Source of the DNA: Alistipes sp. UBA943
GTDB lineage: Bacteria; Bacteroidota; Bacteroidia; Bacteroidales; Rikenellaceae
Length of the DNA: 5,091 nucleotides
NCBI GenBank assembly: GCA_002293345.1
Contig: DBDB01000014.1
Span: forward strand, 9,349 to 14,439
Direction: 5' to 3'
Under the pieces are notes generated by a model that did no database searches, had not been told where the DNA came from, and saw only the letters and a program-made list of their open reading frames with translations. Of the stretch, positions 1-5,091 are shown one piece after another (the first letter of the stretch is position 1; each line of letters begins with the position of its first letter). The position numbers were made by a program, and so were the translations under genes.

Positions 1-31
1 GGGGTCCCGGGTTCGAGCCCCGGAGGGGGTA
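1..31 (+). tRNA. tRNA gene, 3' end only (partial, isotype not determinable)
   Basis: The first 31 bases fit the 3' part of a tRNA. The T-arm stem is CCGGG (7-11) paired with CCCGG (19-23) around the 7-nt loop TTCGAGC (12-18), which carries the invariant TTC-R-A pattern. The 3' acceptor strand AGGGGGT (24-30) and discriminator A31 follow. The preceding GGGTC (2-6) is compatible with a 5-nt variable loop, which would argue against Leu, Ser or Tyr, but a long variable arm cannot be excluded. No CCA is encoded after A31 (CAAAAC follows), as is common in Bacteroidota, where CCA is added enzymatically. The anticodon lies outside the window, so no amino acid can be assigned. Confidence 0.87.
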
Positions 32-40
32 CAAAACAGA

Positions 41-65
41 AGCCATCCGAAAGGGTGGCTTTTTT
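41..65 (+). terminator. Intrinsic terminator of the tRNA transcript
   Basis: AGCCATCC (41-48) pairs over 8 bp, including one G-U pair, with GGGTGGCT (53-60) around a GAAA tetraloop. A run of six T (60-65) follows. It starts 9 nt after the tRNA discriminator base and should end the tRNA transcript, so the downstream gene probably needs its own promoter. Confidence 0.9.
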
Positions 66-129
66 GCCTCCTCAAGCGACGGAGCCCCGGCGCGGTCGTC
101 ATACTATTGCGTTTTCAGCGGCGTGTACA

Positions 130-143
130 GCTCGAAATCGAGC
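130..143. repeat. Perfect 6+6 inverted repeat upstream of the DUF389 gene
   Basis: GCTCGA-AA-TCGAGC is a perfect dyad with a 2-nt spacer, 40 bp before the preferred start of the DUF389 gene. It could be an operator for a dimeric repressor. As RNA it could fold into a 5-bp stem with an AAAT loop, followed by ACGATTTTTG, which is too weak to call a terminator. The GATTTTTG octamer just after it (146-153) differs from the Bacteroidota -7 consensus TAnnTTTG only at its first base. No matching -33 element was found. The dyad is directly visible; any regulatory role is inferred. Confidence 0.4.
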
Positions 144-183
144 ACGATTTTTGATGTATCCGAAAAAACATCGTTCGAGAGCC

Positions 184-1152
184 ATGCTGAAACGTTTTCT
201 ACGCTACATCGACCTGCGCGGGCAGGAGGAAAAATTCGACGAGATCGACGAATACATTCGTCAAGGGGTCTCGTTCCGGGGGACCAACATCTGGATTCTG
301 GCCTGTGCGATCGTGATCGCATCTATCGGACTGAACACGAACTCGACGGCAGTCATCATCGGCGCGATGCTCATTTCGCCACTCATGGGCCCGATCATCG
401 GCATGGGTTACGGTGTCGCGACCTATGATTTCAAACTGCTTAAAAGTTCCGTGGCGAATTTCACGTTGGCCGTTGCAGCGAGTCTGGTTGTCTCCACGGC
501 CTATTTTCTCATCTCTCCTGTCAATGCTGCCAACTCGGAACTACTGGCTCGCACGAGCCCCACGATCTTCGACGTACTGATAGCCCTGTTCGGTGGTTTT
601 GCCGGTATTATCGCCGTCAGCAGCACGCAGAAAGGCAATGTCATACCGGGCGTGGCGATCGCTACAGCGCTCATGCCGCCTCTCTGTACCGTCGGTTACG
701 GCTTGGCAACTTGGCAATCGGCGCTCTTCGGGGGTGCACTTTACCTCTTCACGATCAACACCGTTTGCATTGGTTTCGCGGCAGCGGCGGTGTCACGATT
801 CTTAAAGTTCCCCATACGGAGAAAGGATCTTTGTGAGGAGCGGAAGGTGAAGATCAATCGCATTACATCGATCGTCATAATTGTCACGATCCTGCCAAGT
901 ATCTATCTGGGTTATCTGCTCGTGCGCGAAGAGCGATTCAGGAGCAACGCCAAGGCGTACATCGAAGATGTAGGGCTTTTCAGAGAAAGGCACCTGCTCA
1001 AAAGCAATGTAAATGTCCAACGACGGGAGATTCTGCTGATCTATGGCGGGTCACTGACCGAGGTTGAGGAGGCTGAGATCCGGGGTCACGCAAAAAACCA
1101 TCGCCTGGATGAGGCGATCATCCGTATAGATCAGACGAGTGACGCTATGTAG
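184..1152 (+). CDS. DUF389 family multi-pass inner-membrane protein, function unknown
   Basis: The protein has 322 aa from the ATG at 184. A short charged N-terminus (about 1-33) leads into the conserved DUF389 core: a TNIWIL segment, ASIGLNTNSTAVIIGAMLISPLMGPI (46-71), and GNVIPGVAIATALMPPLCT (151-169). About six hydrophobic segments are visible near 35-52, 55-77, 90-112, 129-146, 152-203 (probably two) and 228-247. The C-terminus (about 250-322) is a soluble tail with the YGG-LTEVE-E pattern. The family is an uncharacterised integral-membrane family (TIGR00341/DUF389); no substrate is established. I chose ATG 184 because MLKRFLRYIDLRG resembles homologous N-termini. ATG 154 is an alternative. 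A GTG at 55 keeps the frame open but lies inside the tRNA terminator and is implausible. Some homologues as I recall them carry a longer C-terminal tail; here the frame closes cleanly. The gene converges on copA with 19 bp between stop codons. Confidence 0.88.
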   Translation: MLKRFLRYIDLRGQEEKFDEIDEYIRQGVSFRGTNIWILACAIVIASIGLNTNSTAVIIGAMLISPLMGPIIGMGYGVATYDFKLLKSSVANFTLAVAASLVVSTAYFLISPVNAANSELLARTSPTIFDVLIALFGGFAGIIAVSSTQKGNVIPGVAIATALMPPLCTVGYGLATWQSALFGGALYLFTINTVCIGFAAAAVSRFLKFPIRRKDLCEERKVKINRITSIVIIVTILPSIYLGYLLVREERFRSNAKAYIEDVGLFRERHLLKSNVNVQRREILLIYGGSLTEVEEAEIRGHAKNHRLDEAIIRIDQTSDAM

Positions 1153-1171
1153 GGCGGGAAAAGCGGCTGAT

Positions 1172-3325
1172 TTACACTTTTTTCGTCCTGAGTCGCAGGC
1201 TATTGGTGACGACACTGACGCTACTCAGGGCCATGGCTGCCCCGGCGATCATCGGGTCGAGCAGGAAGCCAGTGAATGGATAGAGAACACCCGCCGCAAT
1301 CGGGACGCCGATCAGGTTGTAGACAAACGCCCAGAAGAGGTTCTGCCGAATCGTGCGCACAGTGAGGCGCGAGAGACGGATTGCTTCGGGAATCTTGGCC
1401 AAGTCGGACGAGATGATCGTCACCTGCGCCGCGTCCATCGCGATGTCGCTCCCGCCGCCCATGGCGATGCCGAGATCAGCCTGTGCCAACGCGGCACTGT
1501 CGTTGATGCCGTCACCCACCATCGCCACAACCTTACCTCGTGCCTGCAACTCCTTGACGAATCCGGCTTTGTCACCGGGAAGGACACCTGCCCTGAAGTG
1601 ATCGACCCCGACACTCGTGGCGACGGAACGTGCCGTGGATTCGCTGTCGCCCGTGAGCATCCACACTTCGATGCCGTCGTGACGGAGTTTTTCGATGGCT
1701 GCCGGGGAACTGTCTTTGATCTTGTCGGTGATCGCCGCTACCGCGTGAACCCGCTCACTGTCTGCAAAATAGACCTGCCGTTCCGGCCCCTCTGGTAGCT
1801 CGACTCCCATCTCGCACATCAGAGCCGCGCTGCCCGCAAACCACGTTTTCCCGTGGACCGTGCCTTTTACACCACGTCCTGTGAGGCTCTCGAAGTGTTC
1901 TATTTGTACGGCCGGAACGCCGCCTAAATGGTTCACGATCGCCTCTGCCAACGGGTGTTCGGAGTGCTGTTCGAGGGCATGAAAAATTGACGCGGAACTA
2001 TCGTCACCATCCACCCAAACGATATCCGTCACCATGGGTTTCCCCTCGGTAATCGTACCCGTTTTGTCCAACACCACTGCATCGACTTTCTTCGCGATTT
2101 CGAGGCTCTCGGCATCTTTTATAAGGATTCCATGCTCCGCTCCCTTGCCGATGCCGACCATGATCGCGGTCGGCGTGGCGAGACCCAACGCGCACGGGCA
2201 GGCGATGATGAGCACCGTCACGAGAGACAATAGCCCATGCGTAAATCCATTCGCGGGGTCGAACACGAGCCACAACACGAACGAAACGATCGCAATCCCG
2301 ATGATGGTCGGCACAAAGATCGACGCCACCCGATCGACCAGTTTTTGCACGGGCACCTTACTTCCCTGTGCGTCCTGTATCATGCGGATGATCTGCGCCA
2401 GCATCGTGTCGGATCCCACTTTGAAGGCCCGGAATCTAAAACTCCCCTTCTGATTGATCGTCCCGGCATACACCTTAGCATCAGCCTCTTTGAGCACCGC
2501 CACGGGCTCCCCGCTGAGCATACTCTCATCGACATACGAACTCCCCTCCGTCACGACACCATCCACGGCGATCTTCTCCCCCGGACGCACCATGATCACG
2601 TCATCGACCCGCACCTGCTCGATCGGAATTTCACCCCTGCCCTCCACGAAGACCGTCTTGGGACGCAACCCCATCAGTTTTTTGATCGCTGACGAAGTGT
2701 TCCCCTTGGCACGCTCCTCCAGCAACCGTCCCAGCAGAATGAACGCGATGATCACCGCCGACGCCTCGAACCATACGTGGGGCGAGACACCTCGCTCGAT
2801 CCAGAACTTGGGGAACAACATATTGAACATGCTGAACGTCCACGCGATCCCGGTACTGAGTGCGACGAGTGTATTCATGTTGACCGTGCGGTGGCGGAGT
2901 TGTTCCCACGCGTCGACAAAGAACCCGCGTCCCAACCAGAACACCACCGGCGTGGCAAGCACACACATGATCGGATCGGCATACGGCATGTGCATAAAGA
3001 ACATCCCGATAATGACGAGCGGCACAGCCAACACGATCGCCCAAACGGTACGGCGTTTCAAGTCCTGGAATTTCGCCGCGCGGACGGCCTCCAATTCATC
3101 TTCGGCCGAATCCTCGGTGTCGATCACCAAATCATATCCGGCATCACGCACCGTATCGCGCAACTGTTCCGGCGTAACGACCGACGGATCATACTCCACC
3201 GTTGCCGTCCGCGCGGCGAAATTGACCGCTGCCGACGCCACACCCTCCTGTGCCGCCAACGCTTTCTCTATCCGCGTCGCGCACGCAGCGCAACCCATCT
3301 CCATGACCGGGAAAATTCGCTTCAT
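1172..3325 (-). CDS. copA: Copper(I)-exporting P1B-type ATPase (CopA-like)
   Basis: This is a complete 717-aa P1B-ATPase, predicted to export Cu(+) from the cytoplasm at the cost of ATP. Domains in order: one N-terminal HMA domain (about 1-68) with the metal-binding MGCAAC (C12, C15); two extra helices (about 93-135); TM1-TM2 (about 150-202); an actuator domain with SGEP (271-274); TM3-TM4 with the CPC motif (376-378); the phosphorylation loop DKTGT (D420); the N-domain with the HP motif (H457-P458); TGD (558-560) and GDGIND (604-609); and two last helices with YN (669-670) and M-A-L-S-S (698-702). CPC plus YN plus MxxSS is the Cu(+) (P1B-1) signature, which favours copper or silver over zinc/cadmium. 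The start is the ATG at 3325 (MKRIFPV); an upstream in-frame TTG at 3343 would add six atypical residues. Only one HMA domain is present, and no CopZ or CsoR/CueR-like gene lies nearby. It is divergent from the kinase gene, 36 bp away. Confidence 0.96.
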   Translation of the reverse strand: MKRIFPVMEMGCAACATRIEKALAAQEGVASAAVNFAARTATVEYDPSVVTPEQLRDTVRDAGYDLVIDTEDSAEDELEAVRAAKFQDLKRRTVWAIVLAVPLVIIGMFFMHMPYADPIMCVLATPVVFWLGRGFFVDAWEQLRHRTVNMNTLVALSTGIAWTFSMFNMLFPKFWIERGVSPHVWFEASAVIIAFILLGRLLEERAKGNTSSAIKKLMGLRPKTVFVEGRGEIPIEQVRVDDVIMVRPGEKIAVDGVVTEGSSYVDESMLSGEPVAVLKEADAKVYAGTINQKGSFRFRAFKVGSDTMLAQIIRMIQDAQGSKVPVQKLVDRVASIFVPTIIGIAIVSFVLWLVFDPANGFTHGLLSLVTVLIIACPCALGLATPTAIMVGIGKGAEHGILIKDAESLEIAKKVDAVVLDKTGTITEGKPMVTDIVWVDGDDSSASIFHALEQHSEHPLAEAIVNHLGGVPAVQIEHFESLTGRGVKGTVHGKTWFAGSAALMCEMGVELPEGPERQVYFADSERVHAVAAITDKIKDSSPAAIEKLRHDGIEVWMLTGDSESTARSVATSVGVDHFRAGVLPGDKAGFVKELQARGKVVAMVGDGINDSAALAQADLGIAMGGGSDIAMDAAQVTIISSDLAKIPEAIRLSRLTVRTIRQNLFWAFVYNLIGVPIAAGVLYPFTGFLLDPMIAGAAMALSSVSVVTNSLRLRTKKV

Positions 3326-3361
3326 ACAGCGAAGATACAACAATATTTATACCTTTGTCAC
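3326..3361. promoter_or_regulatory. 36-bp divergent promoter region between copA and the sensor kinase
   Basis: This short, AT-rich gap between two start codons must hold both 5' signals unless promoters extend into the coding regions. On the minus strand, towards copA, two octamers each differ by one base from TAnnTTTG: TATTGTTG (3345 down to 3338) and TATCTTCG (3337 down to 3330). The second would give a nearly leaderless copA mRNA. AATATT (3342-3347) sits almost at the centre. An imperfect dyad GTC-A-CATG-A-GAC (3357-3368, 10 of 12 positions symmetric) covers the kinase start codon. No convincing -33 box was seen for either direction. Confidence 0.55.
3350..3357 (+). promoter_or_regulatory. 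Candidate -7 box (TAnnTTTG type) for the kinase-regulator operon
   Basis: TACCTTTG is a perfect match to the -7 consensus TAnnTTTG known for the Bacteroidota primary sigma factor. It ends 4 nt before the ATG of the kinase gene, so transcription starting about 5-7 nt downstream would begin at or just inside the start codon, giving a leaderless or nearly leaderless mRNA. No TTG/TTTG -33 element is visible at the expected spacing, which lowers confidence. Confidence 0.45.
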
Positions 3362-4405
3362 ATGAGACGTGCCCAAAAACGCCCCTTCAATTACGACCGG
3401 TATGTGAACACCGTATGGGGGTTGCTGTTCCTCGTCTTCGCGGTAAGACACTCCTTTCAAATGAATTTTTTCGAGGGTCTCTTACTCTCCGGTTTGTATA
3501 TCGGGATCGCCTATCCCCTGACGAGTTACCTGACCAAGAAACTCCTGCGGCGAGCTATCGCACGACGGCGGATCGTGTTGTTCGTCTTCCAGTTCATCCT
3601 GTTCAGCTTGTTGTTCGCCATCGCCATCCCCGTCACCACGTTTGGGTTCTATTTTCTCGAAAAGGCGGGTGTGTTCCCGCATTCAGGATACTTCGACTAC
3701 ATCGCCGCCAAAGCGAATGCACCGATAGACGACTATATTGGAGGATTTATGGCCATGTTCATGTTCAACTTCGGATTCTGCGGGTTGTGGTTCTTCGAGA
3801 CGAACCTCAAAATGCGCGAGGAGTTGGCACGCTCGCGACTCCAAATGTTACAGGCGCAGATCAATCCCCACTTCATGTTCAACGTGCTCAACCACGTGCA
3901 TGTCCTCATCCGCAAGGAGCCGCAATTAGCCGACACGTTGCTGTTGCAATACACGGACATTTTGCGCTATCAGCTGTACAGCGGCGACAAGGACTCCATC
4001 GTGATCAGCCAGGAGGTACGGTTCCTGAAAAACTTCATCGACGTGGAGGCGGTGCGGTGGAAGAACAAACTCGACATCGAATCGCGTTGGGAGATCGAGG
4101 ATCCCGATATGGAGATACCGCCGCTGCTGTTCATCACATTCGTCGAGAATGCCTTCAAACACGTGTCTCGTTGCGGCACGCGAAAGGGGTATGTCAACAT
4201 CACACTCATCCAAACCGGGCGCACAATCCGTTTCGAGGTGGAGAACTCGAACGACACGGGTGCCATGTCGCCGAAAAAGGAGGATTCAGGCATCGGACTG
4301 GCCAACATACGCCGCCGTCTGAATATTCTTTTTCCCGAAAAATACACGTTGCACGTCACCCATGACGACACGCGATACGCAACCAAATTGACGATCTATG
4401 GATAA
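3362..4405 (+). CDS. LytS-like sensor histidine kinase (His_kinase family), four-TM
   Basis: This 347-aa membrane kinase is predicted to autophosphorylate on histidine and pass the phosphate to the regulator encoded next to it. The N-terminus has four hydrophobic helices (about 17-31, 36-54, 71-96, 127-146) with no recognisable periplasmic sensor domain; the longest outside loop is about residues 98-126. A short helical linker (147-163) leads to the His_kinase domain with QINPHFMFN (phospho-acceptor H170). The ATPase part has the N-box FVENAFKH (E262, N263) and the G-box DSGIGLANIRRRL (308-320), ending in the family-typical KLTIYG. The ATG at 3362 is chosen because it precedes the first helix with a basic MRRAQKRPF segment; the frame is open further upstream, but only antisense to copA. 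The signal sensed is unknown. Its stop overlaps the next start by 8 nt, so translation is probably coupled. Confidence 0.93.
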   Translation: MRRAQKRPFNYDRYVNTVWGLLFLVFAVRHSFQMNFFEGLLLSGLYIGIAYPLTSYLTKKLLRRAIARRRIVLFVFQFILFSLLFAIAIPVTTFGFYFLEKAGVFPHSGYFDYIAAKANAPIDDYIGGFMAMFMFNFGFCGLWFFETNLKMREELARSRLQMLQAQINPHFMFNVLNHVHVLIRKEPQLADTLLLQYTDILRYQLYSGDKDSIVISQEVRFLKNFIDVEAVRWKNKLDIESRWEIEDPDMEIPPLLFITFVENAFKHVSRCGTRKGYVNITLIQTGRTIRFEVENSNDTGAMSPKKEDSGIGLANIRRRLNILFPEKYTLHVTHDDTRYATKLTIYG

Positions 4406-5091
4406 ACTGAGGTGTCTCATCGTGGACGATGAGGATGTAGCCATCGACGGGGTGGTCGACTACATGGCCGGTGTGGAGCACCTCACCTTGGCCGGACGTT
4501 GCTCCTCGGCCATCGAGGCGATGAAATTCCTGCGCGAACAGCCCGTCGACCTGATGTTTCTCGACATAAACATGCCGCGCCTTTCGGGATTGGAGATGCT
4601 CGAATCGGTCGATGCACCCCTCACGATCCTCACGACAGCGTATTCCGAATTCGCACTCGACGCGTTCCGCCTGCATGTGGTCGACTACCTGCTGAAACCC
4701 TACCCGTTTCAACGATTCGTGCAAGCCGCAGACCGTGCACTCGAGTGGTTTCGGTCACGGGCCGCAGCCTCCGCATCTCCGGCATCTCCTTTAGAGATGC
4801 CTTCGTCCGCTCCGGCACTGGCCCCGTGCGAGACGTACATTCGTCAAGGGGATTCGTTCGTGCGGATCAACACCGAAGACATTCTTTACGTCGAAGCGAT
4901 GCAAAATTACCTCAAACTACACTTGGCGGACAAATCGTTCGTCATACACCAAACGATGACCTCGATCGAAACGATGCTCCCCTGCGACAGGTTCTACCGC
5001 GTGCATAACTCGTATATAGTCAATGTGGGTTGCATCGAATCCATCTCCGGGACACGTCTGCGTGTCGGAGGAAAAGAGATCCCCCTCTCGA
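4398..5091 (+). CDS. LytTR-family response regulator, C-terminus cut by window end
   Basis: 231 residues are visible; the frame is still open at the edge and probably lacks only a short C-terminal piece. The receiver domain (about 4-118) has the acidic pair D10/D11, phospho-acceptor D56 in FLDINMP, T80 and the conserved K100 in LLKP. An Ala/Ser/Pro-rich linker (about 119-143) joins it to a LytTR DNA-binding domain (about 146 onward) with YIRQGDSFVRI, ILYVEAMQNYLKL, the FYRVHNSYIVN segment and GKEIPLS. The family binds DNA as dimers, usually at paired short direct repeats. The ATG at 4398 overlaps the kinase stop (ATGGATAA), so the two are surely cotranscribed, and phosphotransfer from that kinase is expected. 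Targets are unknown; the promoter region shared with copA and self-regulation are plausible. The linker DNA holds a hairpin and a tandem repeat, listed separately. Confidence 0.94.
   Translation, partial: MDKLRCLIVDDEDVAIDGVVDYMAGVEHLTLAGRCSSAIEAMKFLREQPVDLMFLDINMPRLSGLEMLESVDAPLTILTTAYSEFALDAFRLHVVDYLLKPYPFQRFVQAADRALEWFRSRAAASASPASPLEMPSSAPALAPCETYIRQGDSFVRINTEDILYVEAMQNYLKLHLADKSFVIHQTMTSIETMLPCDRFYRVHNSYIVNVGCIESISGTRLRVGGKEIPLS
4773..4801 (+). repeat. 9-nt tandem repeat plus 8-bp hairpin inside the regulator linker
   Basis: GCATCTCC occurs twice in frame (4773-4780 and 4782-4789), with a 9-nt period encoding Ala-Ser-Pro twice. The second copy is part of a perfect inverted repeat, GGCATCTC (4781-4788) and GAGATGCC (4794-4801), around the 5-nt loop CTTTA. 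No T-run follows, so it is not a standard terminator. It lies exactly in the low-complexity linker between the receiver and LytTR domains. Confidence 0.7.

Noticed and set aside
1..31. Possible 3' end of tmRNA rather than a tRNA
   Set aside because: The acceptor strand AGGGGGT does not fit the usual tmRNA 3' end, which pairs with a GGGGCTG-type 5' end. A normal tRNA T-arm and acceptor explain it better.
102..109. TACTATTG as a -7 box for the DUF389 gene
   Set aside because: It has one mismatch at a core T, no -33 partner at suitable spacing, and would leave a longer leader containing the dyad. It is too weak to list as a promoter.
1..183. tRNA 3' end as an integration site of a mobile element
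   Set aside because: There is no integrase gene and no second copy of the tRNA end in the window; downstream genes look like ordinary chromosomal genes.
1139..1798. A + strand open frame over the 3' part of copA
   Set aside because: It is antisense to the conserved P-domain and C-terminal helices of copA and has no domain signal of its own.
2777..3361. Long upstream open extension of the kinase reading frame, antisense to copA
   Set aside because: The extension lies opposite well-conserved copA codons and gives a charged, low-similarity sequence without domain features. The ATG at 3362 fits the first membrane helix and the -7 box.
2454..3365. A 303-codon + strand open frame
   Set aside because: It is entirely antisense to copA, which carries every P1B-ATPase motif; the translated product is Ser/Thr-rich with no recognisable domain.
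3355..4365. A 336-codon + strand open frame in another frame over the kinase
   Set aside because: The product is rich in Arg and His, typical of an off-frame reading of a GC-rich gene; the kinase motifs are all in the other frame.
4499..5008. A 169-codon + strand open frame over the regulator
   Set aside because: It is out of frame with the clear receiver/LytTR reading and is Arg-rich without motifs. The real gene simply runs off the window edge.

Overview
The window looks like a chromosomal segment from a Bacteroidota (Bacteroidales-type) genome with GC content above 50% by eye, possibly of the Alistipes/Rikenellaceae kind; the genus is a guess. Several points agree on the phylum. The tRNA remnant lacks an encoded CCA. 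Starts have no clear Shine-Dalgarno sequences. One start has a perfect TAnnTTTG-type -7 box in front of it. The LytS-like kinase with a LytTR regulator and the DUF389 protein both read like Bacteroidota family members.

Layout, left to right. Positions 1-31 are the 3' end of a tRNA gene on the + strand, followed by a GAAA-loop intrinsic terminator (41-65). A gap of about 120 bp follows, holding a perfect 6+6 inverted repeat. Next is a + strand DUF389 multi-pass membrane protein gene (184-1152). Only 19 bp separate it from the convergent, minus-strand copA-type Cu(+) P1B-ATPase gene (1172-3325). A 36 bp, AT-rich intergenic region then separates copA from a divergent + strand pair: a four-TM LytS-like sensor histidine kinase (3362-4405) and a LytTR response regulator (4398 to the window edge, C-terminus cut off). 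The last two genes overlap by 8 nt.

How the parts could work together: the kinase and regulator are almost certainly one translationally coupled two-component system. Its promoter must share 36 bp with that of the copper exporter, so regulation of copA by this system, or shared control of both, is a natural but unproven hypothesis. DUF389 has no established function and its placement suggests no link to copper. Every long stretch is explained by these genes; the other long open frames are antisense or out-of-frame shadows. I see no mobile element, CRISPR array or clearly novel system. The items most worth checking are the compact divergent promoter, the near-leaderless kinase start, and a hairpin plus a 9-nt tandem repeat inside the regulator's interdomain linker.
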